DNA of 64,000 nucleotides from Halomonas sp. GT. Its GTDB lineage: Bacteria > Pseudomonadota > Gammaproteobacteria > Pseudomonadales > Halomonadaceae. The stretch is taken from NCBI RefSeq assembly GCF_002082565.1, contig NZ_CP020562.1:744001-808000 (forward strand), in the 5' to 3' direction. Shown here one piece after another: positions 30,403 to 38,018 of the stretch. Both the position numbers and the translations under genes were made by a program. Numbering within the stretch: position 1 is the first letter of the stretch; every line of letters starts with the position of its first letter. The notes beneath the pieces were generated by a model, which saw nothing but the letters and a program-made list of their open reading frames with translations, did not search any database and was not told the origin of the DNA.

Positions 30403-30430
30403 GCCCTAGCAAGTGACTAGGGCTTTTTTT
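30403..30430 (+). terminator. Terminator of the acid phosphatase gene, overlapping the convergent channel gene
   Basis: A 7-bp stem GCCCTAG/CTAGGGC (30403-30409 with 30417-30423) and seven T. The stop codon of the convergent channel gene lies inside the right arm, so the two transcripts overlap here. Confidence 0.88.
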
Positions 30431-31301
30431 CGTCTTTTTGCTGTTCTTTTTTGCGTGGGTCTTCGCTGTCTTCATCCAGCCATGTGCCACAGCGCAGGCA
30501 GTAACGAGCGCGTTTATCATGGCGGTCATGGCCACAGCCGGGGCAAGCTTCTTCTGAATAGCGGTCTTCGCGAATAGAGCGGATAACCTGGGCGGAAAAT
30601 ACCCCAGTAGGTACAGCGATAATTGAGTACCCCAGCAGCATCAGAATCATCGTGATCGCTTTGCCTATCGACGTGGCTGGGACAATATCGCCGTAGCCCA
30701 CCGTGGTCATACTGACGATCGCCCAATACATTGACATAGGAATGCTGGTAAAGCCGGCTTCAGGAGATTCGATGGTGTACATAAGCGCAGCAAACAGCAT
30801 GACGACCATCATGATGCTACTAAAAAACAGCAGGATTTGACGTAGACTGCGTTTAAGCGCATCGAGCAGTAAACGCCCCTCACCGATAAACTCCATCAAT
30901 CTCAGAATCCGGAAGATGCGTAGCACCCGCAGTATCCGTACGATGACGAGCCCATGAGCACCTGGCATCAGCAGTACTAACCAGGCTGGGATAATGGCGA
31001 TCACATCAACAATACCGTAGAAGCTTTTGAGGTAAATCGTTGGGCGCTCTAAACAGTAAATCCGCACCGCTAGTTCAATGCTGAAAAGTAGGGTAAATAT
31101 CCACTCTACATAGTAAAAGATATGCCCATAGCGTTCGGAATAACTATCTACGCTGTCCAGCAAAATGACCCCCACGCTGATTAGAATGGCGATAATCAGC
31201 GCAATATCAAAGCCTTTGGCCCCCGGCGTATCAGACTCGAAAATAATATGGAAAAGCCGTGTGCGAAGTCCTTCTGCACCGGGAGTTAATTGAAAACTCA
31301 T
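30417..31301 (-). CDS. Voltage-gated-type K+ channel with C-terminal zinc ribbon
   Basis: 294-residue six-helix ion channel. S1-S3 lie in about residues 25-115. S4 is the Arg-repeat helix VIVRILRVLRIFRILRLMEF. After S5 comes the pore with selectivity filter TTVGYGDIVP, then S6 (MILMLLGYSIIAVPTGVFSA). The end carries two CxxC pairs (CPGCG and CLRCG, 14 residues apart), a zinc-ribbon-like module, then a Lys/Glu tail. The ribbon is unusual as a channel tail and may assemble or gate the tetramer. Inner membrane; K+ selectivity is inferred from the filter. Confidence 0.9.
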   Translation of the reverse strand: MSFQLTPGAEGLRTRLFHIIFESDTPGAKGFDIALIIAILISVGVILLDSVDSYSERYGHIFYYVEWIFTLLFSIELAVRIYCLERPTIYLKSFYGIVDVIAIIPAWLVLLMPGAHGLVIVRILRVLRIFRILRLMEFIGEGRLLLDALKRSLRQILLFFSSIMMVVMLFAALMYTIESPEAGFTSIPMSMYWAIVSMTTVGYGDIVPATSIGKAITMILMLLGYSIIAVPTGVFSAQVIRSIREDRYSEEACPGCGHDRHDKRARYCLRCGTWLDEDSEDPRKKEQQKDEKKP

Positions 31302-31330
31302 CGTGTCATCCTGAAGTGGGCTGAATGTTT

Positions 31331-32239
31331 CTAGCGTAGCGTGGTTTGATAGGCGAAGCGATGCGCCAGGGTTAACGCAGCAACGCCATAAGCGGACGTT
31401 GGATGTCCGCTGTCAGTTAGTTCCGTGGTCAGTGTCTGTGCCTCTTGTCGAGAGCCTTCATCCAGCTGTGGGTGGGCAGCCAGTGTGGCTAATGCCTGTT
31501 GTGCGATGATTAAGTGCTCTTCAAGTCCACTGTCGTGATAGGCATCCAGCGCCGCCGTCGCCCTGTGTAGCCACTGAGCCGGTGCGCTGGCCTCAGGTAG
31601 TGTCCACTGCTGTACGCCTAACGCGTTGCCGCGAGCGGCTTTGCTGGTATCAGAAGGGCGCAGCGGCACGCTTTCCGCGAGCGTTAATGCCATCGCCCAA
31701 AGCGCCTCTGGTTCACCCGCCTTGAGTTCCAGCTCGACCTCGCAAATAGCGGCTTGAGCATCGCCGCTGACAATTTCCCCTTCGTCTATCACTAGCTCGA
31801 TATGGCTACCTTGCCAGTTGATTTGCCAGCTACGCCGAGTAAAGTCGGTGCGCAATGCAGGGCGTAGGGCGGAAATAACGGTGCCTAGCGAACCCTCGAA
31901 GGGTGGTAAGGCGGCCAAGCTACGTTGGTCTAGCTGTGGGCCAGGAACTTGCGACTCCCACTCTTGTCGGGTGGAGAGGCCGCCACCGCCGTGGCCTGCG
32001 GTTTTTACCGTTTGAAGTACACGATCATCTATCTTGCGTAAGCGCACGGCAATCCGCGCCTTTGCCATATCGCCTGCAGAGGTATCGAAATAGGTATTCG
32101 CCAGATGTTGCCACTGGGGTGATTCAGCCAGTGCTGGGTGACACAGCAGCATGTTGAGCTGAGTTGGCGCAAGGGCAAGTTTAAGCTCTATTTCGGTAGG
32201 TGCTGAAACAGAGTCCGAAGCAAGAGTTGAATTTTTCAT
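31331..32239 (-). CDS. CYTH-domain triphosphatase (YgiF-like)
   Basis: 302 residues. The N-terminal CYTH triphosphate tunnel has EIELKLAL, YFDT, RIAVRLRKID, QTVKTAG, and later ELVIDEGEIV and CEVELELK; these are the charged strands that bind metal and triphosphate. The remaining C-terminal helices (about 215-300) resemble a truncated CHAD-like region. E. coli YgiF is an inorganic triphosphatase of 433 residues, so this one is short. Start at ATG 32239, preceded by AAAGGTGG; a TTG further up is rejected. It is divergent from the phosphate uptake genes, which fits a polyphosphate/phosphate theme. Confidence 0.83.
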   Translation of the reverse strand: MKNSTLASDSVSAPTEIELKLALAPTQLNMLLCHPALAESPQWQHLANTYFDTSAGDMAKARIAVRLRKIDDRVLQTVKTAGHGGGGLSTRQEWESQVPGPQLDQRSLAALPPFEGSLGTVISALRPALRTDFTRRSWQINWQGSHIELVIDEGEIVSGDAQAAICEVELELKAGEPEALWAMALTLAESVPLRPSDTSKAARGNALGVQQWTLPEASAPAQWLHRATAALDAYHDSGLEEHLIIAQQALATLAAHPQLDEGSRQEAQTLTTELTDSGHPTSAYGVAALTLAHRFAYQTTLR

Positions 32240-32301
32240 GACATTAGCCACCTTTGTATTGTGACATTTCAATTAATTTTTGATGACATTGTGAACTTTT
32301 C

Positions 32302-32330
32302 ATGACGGCGGCGAGCGCACTCTTTATACT
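32302..32330 (+). promoter_or_regulatory. Candidate promoter of the DUF47-pit operon
   Basis: ATGACG (32302-32307), a 17-bp spacer and TATACT (32325-32330) lie 44 bp before the DUF47 gene. Assigned by eye. Confidence 0.45.
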
Positions 32331-32374
32331 GGCGCCGCCATTTCCAGGCTCCCCGAAAACAGGCTAAAGGCTAT

Positions 32375-33055
32375 ATGGTTACCTCCAACCCTTTTTCCGC
32401 GATGTTTGGCCGCTCGCCATTCCAGCCGCTGCTGGCCCACATCGTCAAGGCCAATGAATGTGCCGACCAACTGTTGCCCTTCTTCGAGGCATCGCTTGCC
32501 GGTGATTGGGATACCGCAGCTGTATTGCGTGAAAACGTTACTCGCTTAGAGCATGACGCCGACACGCTGAAAACAGAGCTTCGGCTAAACCTACCCAACA
32601 CGATGTTTCTTCCCGTCTCACGGTCTGACTTGCTCGACCTTATCAGTGTGCAGGACAAGATCGCCAATAAGGTGCGCGACATTACCGGCATTATGCTGGG
32701 ACGTAAAATGCGTGTCCCCGACGAGCTGGCTGAACCCATGCGTGATTATATGCGCACTAGCGTGGCGTGCGTGGCTCAGGCTCGTCAGGCGTTAGAAGAA
32801 CTTAAAGACCTCCTTGAGTCCGGCTTTGGGCGTAACGTTTCCGATGTTATGCAGAAAATGATCCGCGAGCTGCATACGCTTGAGCACCAAGCTGATGATC
32901 AGCAGGTGAATATTCGGCGACAGTTGTTTGCGCTTGAGAGCCAGCTTCCACCGGTTGATGTGATCTTTCTTTACAAGATTATCGATTGGGTCGGTGAGTT
33001 ATCCGATCGCGCCGAACGCGTGGGCAGCCGCCTGCAGATTTTGACCGCACGCTAA
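32375..33055 (+). CDS. DUF47 family phosphate transport regulator (TIGR00153)
   Basis: 226-residue all-helical PhoU-like protein. Family features: FGRSPFQPLLAHI at the start, RLEHDADTLKTELR with the metal-binding Asp/Glu pattern, SRSDLLDLISVQDKIANKVRDI, and EHQADDQQ. DUF47 proteins are encoded directly before PiT transporters and are thought to control their activity. Here pit starts 9 bp after the stop, so both are on one message. Confidence 0.93.
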   Translation: MVTSNPFSAMFGRSPFQPLLAHIVKANECADQLLPFFEASLAGDWDTAAVLRENVTRLEHDADTLKTELRLNLPNTMFLPVSRSDLLDLISVQDKIANKVRDITGIMLGRKMRVPDELAEPMRDYMRTSVACVAQARQALEELKDLLESGFGRNVSDVMQKMIRELHTLEHQADDQQVNIRRQLFALESQLPPVDVIFLYKIIDWVGELSDRAERVGSRLQILTAR

Positions 33056-33064
33056 GGGGATCAC

Positions 33065-34330
33065 ATGCAGATTATTGCCCAGCACGGTGAAATTTTTATT
33101 ATTTTGGCCTGTTTGTTTGGCTTCTTTATGGCTTGGGGCGTGGGTGCGAACGACGTTGCCAATGCGATGGGAACGTCGGTGGGGTCGAAAGCCATCACCA
33201 TCAAACAAGCCATCATTATTGCGGTTATCTTTGAGTTTTTAGGTGCTTGGCTGGCGGGCGGTGAAGTAACCGCTACCATCCGAGGCGGGATGCTTGATCC
33301 TGTCTTACTAGAGTCAAACCCCCAGCTGCTGGTTTACGGTATGCTTTCTGCGCTGCTGGCTGCCGCTATTTGGCTGATGATCGCATCAGCTCGTGGCTGG
33401 CCAGTTTCCACTACCCACTCTATCGTGGGCGCTATTGTTGGTTTTGGCGCGGTAGGACTTGGAATGGAAGCCGTTGCTTGGGGCAAAGTGGGTCAAATTG
33501 CTTCTAGCTGGGTCGTTTCACCACTGTTGGCCGGTACGATTGGCTTTGTGCTGTTCAAATCCGTTCATCACCTGATTTTCGAAAGTGATGACCCCTTTGC
33601 CGCTGCCAAACGCTACGTACCCGGCTATGTGTTCCTGGTAGGGTTTATCGTTGCAATGGTGACGCTGACCAAGGGCCTTAGCCACGTTGGTCTGAACTTG
33701 ACGTTTGGTCAGAGCCTGCTGCTATCTGTTTTGATTGGTGCTGGGATCATGGGCTTGGGCTTGATTATGCAGCGCCGCATTAAGTTCGAAAAAAATGCCA
33801 GTGACCACTTTGGCTACGCCAATGTTGAGCGGGTATTTGGCGTTCTGATGATCTTTACGGCTTGTGCGATGGCGTTTGCACACGGTTCTAACGATGTTGC
33901 CAACGCCGTAGGGCCTCTGGCAGCGGTTATAAGCGTGGTTCGTAGTGAAGGCGTCATTGATAGCGCGGCGTTAGTGCCTTGGTGGGTGCTGGTGCTTGGT
34001 GGCGGTGGTATTGTGTTTGGCCTTGTGACTTACGGCCATAAAGTCATTGCAACTGTTGGTACGGGTATTACTGAGCTAACGCCTAGTCGTGGCTTTGCCG
34101 CCACACTGGCAGCTGCAACGACGGTGGTACTGGCATCTGGTACGGGCCTGCCAATTTCAACCACTCACACGCTTGTGGGGGCTATCCTTGGTGTGGGGCT
34201 AGCACGCGGTATGGCGGCACTTAATCTGCGTGTTATCGGTACGATTGTGATGTCCTGGCTGATCACACTGCCAGCAGGTGCCGGTTTGGCCATCTTGTTC
34301 TTCTTTATGTTCAAAGGCATGTTTGGTTAA
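33065..34330 (+). CDS. pit: PiT family inorganic phosphate transporter
   Basis: 421-residue inner membrane carrier for metal-phosphate or phosphate with H+/Na+. The two inverted PiT repeats each carry the signature: GVGANDVANAMGTSVGSKAIT (near residue 25) and HGSNDVANAVGPLAAV (near 275). WPVSTTHSIVGAIVG and LPISTTHTLVGAILG are the paired motifs that follow. About ten membrane helices. Co-transcribed with the DUF47 gene; low-affinity constitutive phosphate uptake is typical of the family. Confidence 0.94.
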   Translation: MQIIAQHGEIFIILACLFGFFMAWGVGANDVANAMGTSVGSKAITIKQAIIIAVIFEFLGAWLAGGEVTATIRGGMLDPVLLESNPQLLVYGMLSALLAAAIWLMIASARGWPVSTTHSIVGAIVGFGAVGLGMEAVAWGKVGQIASSWVVSPLLAGTIGFVLFKSVHHLIFESDDPFAAAKRYVPGYVFLVGFIVAMVTLTKGLSHVGLNLTFGQSLLLSVLIGAGIMGLGLIMQRRIKFEKNASDHFGYANVERVFGVLMIFTACAMAFAHGSNDVANAVGPLAAVISVVRSEGVIDSAALVPWWVLVLGGGGIVFGLVTYGHKVIATVGTGITELTPSRGFAATLAAATTVVLASGTGLPISTTHTLVGAILGVGLARGMAALNLRVIGTIVMSWLITLPAGAGLAILFFFMFKGMFG

Positions 34331-34385
34331 CACGGGGAAGCCCGCCGTAGCACGCCATTGCTCGATGCTATTTTGGATAGATAAT

Positions 34386-34454
34386 ACAGCGGTACCTTCG
34401 CGCAAATTAGCCTGTATCTGGGTGGATTTGCACAAGAAGGTGCCGCTGTTTTTT
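34386..34454 (+). terminator. Long terminator between pit and argA
   Basis: A 14-bp stem with one G-T pair (34386-34399 with 34436-34449) encloses a 36-nt loop that itself can pair (GCGCAAAT/ATTTGCAC), and six T follow. It ends 57 bp before argA. It most simply ends pit, but its size and position would also suit an attenuator in front of argA. Confidence 0.8.
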
Positions 34455-34511
34455 GCGCTCTGTTAAAGTAAACGCTGATACTCTCATTCACCTGCTGCCG
34501 GAGAGCGGCCC

Positions 34512-35828
34512 TTGGACACACGCTTCCCTTTTGTTGATTGGTTTCGTAACGCTTCCCCTTACATTAACGCGCACCGGGGACGAACCTTTGTCATCTTAAT
34601 TGAGGGCGAAGCCATGGCGTCTGGCCGAGGGGAGCAGCTGATTCAGGATTTAGCGCTGCTACATACCCTGGGGGTGCGGCTAGTCGTGGTGTTTGGTATT
34701 CGCCCACAAGTGCATGACGCATTAACGGCTGCTGGGGTAGAGCCAACACGGGTGGATGGCCGCTGGGTAGCTGATCGAGCAGTGATGGCCCACGTGGAAC
34801 AGGTGGCCGCGCACCAGCGCTTATGGCTAGAAGCTCGGCTTTCCTTAGGGCTGCCTAGCACGCCACTACACGGTGTGGAGCTTAGTGTGATTTCCGGCAA
34901 CTTGGTGACCGCTAAGCCACTCGGTGTGCGCGAAGGCGTAGACTTTGATCACAGTGGTGAAGTGCGTCGGGTGCGCGCGAGTGCCATTGAAGGGTTGTTG
35001 GAGAAAGGCTCACTGGTGCTGCTGCCGCCGCTGGGTTTCTCGAGTACAGGTGAAGTGTTTGATTTAGACGCCTCGGAAGTGGCGCAACATGCTGCCGTTG
35101 CGCTGAAAGCGGATAAGCTCATTCTATTAGGCGAATCGGAAGGACTTGAAGATGAGCGGGGCGCGCTATTGCGACAGCTTTCCCCGGCAGAGGCCGAACC
35201 ACGCCTGCAACAGGCGTTACCCGGCAGTGAGCTGGCACGCCACCTAAATGCAGCCTGTACCGCCGCCCGGGAAGGAGTGGCGCGCACTCACCTGCTTTCC
35301 TGGCGTAATCACGATGCCCTGTTAGGGGAGTTATTCACACGTGACGGCGTCGGTACCATGATCACTCAGCACCGCTATGAGCAACTGCGGCCCGCTACGT
35401 TAAACGACGTTGCTGGCTTGCTAGAGCTGCTGGAGCCGCTTGAGCGACGGGGCATGCTGGTAGCTCGTTCGCGGGAGCGGTTAGAGCACGAAATCGATGA
35501 CTACATGGTCATCGAGCGTGATGGCATGGTGATTGGCTGTGCCGCGTTGCATGTTTTTCCAGGCACCACCGTAGGGGAGATGGCCTGTGTCGCGGTTCAC
35601 GGTAATTACCGCGGCGGCGAGCGCGGCGAGCGCTTAGTGGAAGCGCTAGAACGGCGCGCGCGGCAGCGCGGGCTTTCCGAAATATTTGTGTTAACTACGC
35701 ATACGGCCCACTGGTTTGTCGAACGCGGTTTCCGTGCTGCTAGCCTAGATGACCTACCGCCGTTGAAACGCGAAGCCTACAACCACGCCCGAAAATCTAA
35801 GGTGTTAGTCAAGACGCTATTGGGATAG
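34512..35828 (+). CDS. argA: N-acetylglutamate synthase ArgA
   Basis: First step of arginine synthesis: acetyl-CoA plus glutamate. 438 residues: an amino acid kinase-like domain (about 20-280; FVILIEGEAMAS, VVVFGIRPQVHDAL) that binds arginine for feedback control, and a C-terminal GNAT acetyltransferase domain (about 295-435; GCAALHVFP, GEMACVAVHGNYRGGERGERLVEAL). Length and architecture match ArgA of gammaproteobacteria. The start is TTG 34512 with GGAGAG 6 bp upstream; no ATG fits the family's N-terminus. Confidence 0.94.
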   Translation: MDTRFPFVDWFRNASPYINAHRGRTFVILIEGEAMASGRGEQLIQDLALLHTLGVRLVVVFGIRPQVHDALTAAGVEPTRVDGRWVADRAVMAHVEQVAAHQRLWLEARLSLGLPSTPLHGVELSVISGNLVTAKPLGVREGVDFDHSGEVRRVRASAIEGLLEKGSLVLLPPLGFSSTGEVFDLDASEVAQHAAVALKADKLILLGESEGLEDERGALLRQLSPAEAEPRLQQALPGSELARHLNAACTAAREGVARTHLLSWRNHDALLGELFTRDGVGTMITQHRYEQLRPATLNDVAGLLELLEPLERRGMLVARSRERLEHEIDDYMVIERDGMVIGCAALHVFPGTTVGEMACVAVHGNYRGGERGERLVEALERRARQRGLSEIFVLTTHTAHWFVERGFRAASLDDLPPLKREAYNHARKSKVLVKTLLG

Positions 35829-35883
35829 AAAAAACGTGTCTAGTAAGTGGGTGTCAAAACAATGGATTAGTGGGAAGCACATA

Positions 35884-35905
35884 GGGGCGGCTTTGCCGCC
35901 CTTTT
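35884..35905 (+). terminator. Terminator of argA
   Basis: A GGGCGGC/GCCGCCC stem (35885-35891 with 35895-35901), a TTT loop and four T, 56 bp after argA. Confidence 0.85.
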
Positions 35906-35918
35906 CATTACTTATGTA

Positions 35919-36773
35919 TTAAGTATTTAAAATAACCCCGCCATTTAAGTGCAACGTTTGGCCGCTCATGTAAGACGACTCTTCGCTGGCGAGGTACACA
36001 TACGCTGGGCCAATTTCACTGGGTTGGCCGGCTCGCTTCATGGGGACTTGCCCGCCAAAGTTGGCGACTTTTTCGCCATCAAAGCTGGCGGGAATTAATG
36101 GTGTCCAGATAGGCCCCGGCGCGACGGCATTAACCCGAATGCCTCTATCCATTAACGACATAGCCATTGAGCGTACAAACCCTTGGATGGCGCCTTTCGT
36201 GGCGGTGTAGTCAATTAGCGTGTCGTTGCCTTTGAAGGCGTTAATGGAGGACGTGGCGATAATGGTGTCGCCTTCGCTCAGGTGGGGCAGCGCCGCTTTA
36301 GTGAGATAAAAATGGCTGAACACATTCGTTTGAAACGTGCGCAGTAGCTGCTCATCAGGAATGTCAGTGACATCGTCCCAGTCATACTGCTCTGCGGCAT
36401 TATGAATGACTACGTTGAGCTTGCCGAACTCTTTCAGGGTACGTTCCACAATATCGCCACAAAAGCTGGGTTCCGCCACGTCGCCTTGCAGCACCAAGCA
36501 ACGGCGTCCCTCTGCCTCTACTAAACGCTTGGTATCGTCGGCATCTTTGGGCTCTTTAAGGTGCACGATAACGCTATCGGCACCTTCACGAGCGTAATGT
36601 ACGGCCACCGCTCGGCCAATGCCGCTATCGCCACCAGTAATGATAGCAACTTTATCTAATAGCTTATCGGCACCGCGGTAGCTTTCGCGAATATACTCCG
36701 GCGTTGGCCGCATCGCATGCTCATCGCCGGGCTGTTTATTCTGATGCTGCTGGGGTTGCTGTTGATCACTCAT
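35919..36773 (-). CDS. Stress-type short-chain dehydrogenase (YghA/YhxD-like SDR)
   Basis: 284-residue NAD(P)-dependent oxidoreductase. A Gln/Pro-rich N-terminal extension (about 1-40, ending with RESYRGADKL) precedes the Rossmann fold: IITGGDSGIGRAVA binds the cofactor, NAA is the structural motif, SS...YTATKG gives the catalytic Ser, Tyr and Lys, and APGPIWTPL follows. The extension and VPMKRAGQPSEI resemble E. coli YghA and Bacillus general-stress SDRs. Substrate not known. AAAGGAG lies upstream of the ATG. Confidence 0.9.
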   Translation of the reverse strand: MSDQQQPQQHQNKQPGDEHAMRPTPEYIRESYRGADKLLDKVAIITGGDSGIGRAVAVHYAREGADSVIVHLKEPKDADDTKRLVEAEGRRCLVLQGDVAEPSFCGDIVERTLKEFGKLNVVIHNAAEQYDWDDVTDIPDEQLLRTFQTNVFSHFYLTKAALPHLSEGDTIIATSSINAFKGNDTLIDYTATKGAIQGFVRSMAMSLMDRGIRVNAVAPGPIWTPLIPASFDGEKVANFGGQVPMKRAGQPSEIGPAYVYLASEESSYMSGQTLHLNGGVILNT

Positions 36774-37239
36774 GTGCGGTCACTCCTTTGTTGGCACATT
36801 TTTTTAACGCTAGCCTATTGGAAGGCTAGAAAGATTCAGCACTGGGAAGAGTTGAAAATGACAGTGTATGTTGCATCCGGTTTCAGTGGCTAAATAGGGC
36901 ATCCCTATTTTTGAGTGCCTTATGTTCTTAATTCGAGTGCTTCTAACGTAGACCAATGGCGCATAAAGTGACAAGTAACCGCTGGATAACCCAGCGGTAA
37001 AGGTAATAGCAAACGTTAATAATGACTATTTGAAATGTCCATTAGGTCATTTTTAATAACGTATTAATATCACAAGTAGCTGTTTTTTAAGTTTTATAAA
37101 AGATAAGTGTGCTGCGTGCTTTGGATGATTTTAATTTTGCGTAATGGCAAGTAGGTTACGAGCGACTATAGTGAATAAGCCAATTCATTCCCCTTGGCAC
37201 GTAAGGCGATACGGCGACTACCAAGGAATAGGAGGTAAT
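36774..37239. other. Intergenic region between the SDR gene and a small plus-strand gene
   Basis: 466 bp, AT-rich after 37010. It contains a small terminator-like hairpin (AAATAGGG-CAT-CCCTATTT, 36892-36910), a perfect 8-bp hairpin ACCGCTGG/CCAGCGGT (36978-36985 with 36991-36998) without a T-run, and a CTATAGT -10-like sequence at 37166-37172. No supported gene; a minus-strand ORF opposite the small gene at 37240 is considered a shadow. Confidence 0.5.
37166..37172 (+). promoter_or_regulatory. CTATAGT, possible sigma-S-type -10 element
   Basis: CTATAGT lies 68 bp before the small gene at 37240. The same heptamer is found 54 bp before the next small gene. Sigma-S promoters favour CTATACT-like -10 elements, so stress control is plausible but unproven. 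Confidence 0.35.
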
Positions 37240-37389
37240 ATGCAACAACCTGATAAAGACGATCAAAAAAACGATCATAAGAAAGATCAGCGCCAAGATC
37301 ACCATGATGATGCCAATCCGATGCCCGACACGCATCATGTCAATCCTGATGCCGATGATAAGTCGTCCACCAAGCAACCTAAGCACTAA
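37240..37389 (+). CDS. Small very hydrophilic protein, unknown
   Basis: 49 residues, almost entirely Asp, His, Lys, Gln, Asn and Pro (MQQPDKDDQKNDHKKDQRQD and so on), with no hydrophobic core, so probably disordered. The coding call rests on an ideal GGAGGT 4-5 bp before ATG 37240 and a strong terminator straight after the stop. The frame is open for 32 codons upstream, but no ribosome site supports a longer form. The composition recalls hydrophilin-like stress proteins or His-rich metal-binding peptides; not recognised as a named family. Confidence 0.65.
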   Translation: MQQPDKDDQKNDHKKDQRQDHHDDANPMPDTHHVNPDADDKSSTKQPKH

Positions 37390-37412
37390 TTTAACCGGTT
37401 TGCCTAATAATG

Positions 37413-37441
37413 GGCGCTACCTAATAGTAGCGCCTTTTTTA
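37413..37441 (+). terminator. Terminator of the 49-residue protein gene
   Basis: A perfect 8-bp stem GGCGCTAC/GTAGCGCC (37413-37420 with 37427-37434), a 6-nt loop and six or seven T. Confidence 0.92.
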
Positions 37442-37621
37442 TAGGATGTTGTAATAGTTATCAGTATCTCCGGTGAGTGGGTTTAAATGCTAATATTTTA
37501 ATTTTTGTTATTTATATTCGCTGTCTTTTGATTTGATTTATGAAAGTTAACGATATTTGTTGGGTTGGATTGGTTTTTTTGATCATTAAGCTGTTTTGAA
37601 TGGAAAGCTAATGGCGGTTCG

Positions 37622-37628
37622 CTATAGT
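37622..37628 (+). promoter_or_regulatory. CTATAGT, possible sigma-S-type -10 element
   Basis: CTATAGT followed by TTTAAAT, 54 bp before the small gene at 37682. It mirrors the element before the neighbouring small gene. Confidence 0.35.
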
Positions 37629-37681
37629 TTTAAATAAGAGGTGATTTTCGAAGCTATTTTAACGACACGGAGGGCGTCACC

Positions 37682-37924
37682 ATGGATGAGCAAGGAAAGC
37701 AGAACTATTCACATATTGAAGATTCGCATATTGACGATTTACATCTTGATGAGCTAGATGATCACGGTTCACTTAAGCAAAAAAGCCGAGAAGGCGCTGA
37801 GGAGCTAAAAGTGACTGCTCAACAACAAGATAAAGAAAAAGCGCTGCATATCAGCTATAGCTCTAGAGGCGCAGCGCACCACTTAGAGGAGAACGTCAAA
37901 TCAGTTAAACGATGGAACGGCTAA
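37682..37924 (+). CDS. Small hydrophilic protein, unknown
   Basis: 80 residues, acidic in the first half with a His/Asp pattern (SHIEDSHIDDLHLDELDDHG), then mixed charge and a basic end (NVKSVKRWNG). No membrane segment or signal peptide. GGAGGG 7 bp before ATG 37682 supports translation. It shares a hydrophilic, Asp/His-rich nature and a CTATAGT upstream element with the neighbour at 37240, suggesting joint control, though the sequences do not align. Family not recognised. Confidence 0.65.
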   Translation: MDEQGKQNYSHIEDSHIDDLHLDELDDHGSLKQKSREGAEELKVTAQQQDKEKALHISYSSRGAAHHLEENVKSVKRWNG

Positions 37925-37997
37925 GCCGTTGGTCGATGATAAGCATGATTTGTCACACCGTAGTCCTAACTAGCGGCAAACTCATGGCCACCCTCGC

Positions 37998-38018
37998 GGC
38001 GCTACTTCTTGTAGCGCC
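37998..38018. terminator. Hairpin shared by convergent genes (xseA end)
   Basis: GGCGCTAC-TTCTT-GTAGCGCC overlaps the xseA stop codon. The arms are identical to those of the terminator at 37413. On the plus strand it is followed by GTTTTAC, so it may end the 80-residue protein gene. Confidence 0.55.

Noticed and set aside
37156..37386. 76-codon minus-strand ORF opposite the small gene at 37240
   Set aside because: It is hydrophobic only because the opposite gene is Asp/His/Gln-rich; the plus strand has the GGAGGT site and a terminator.
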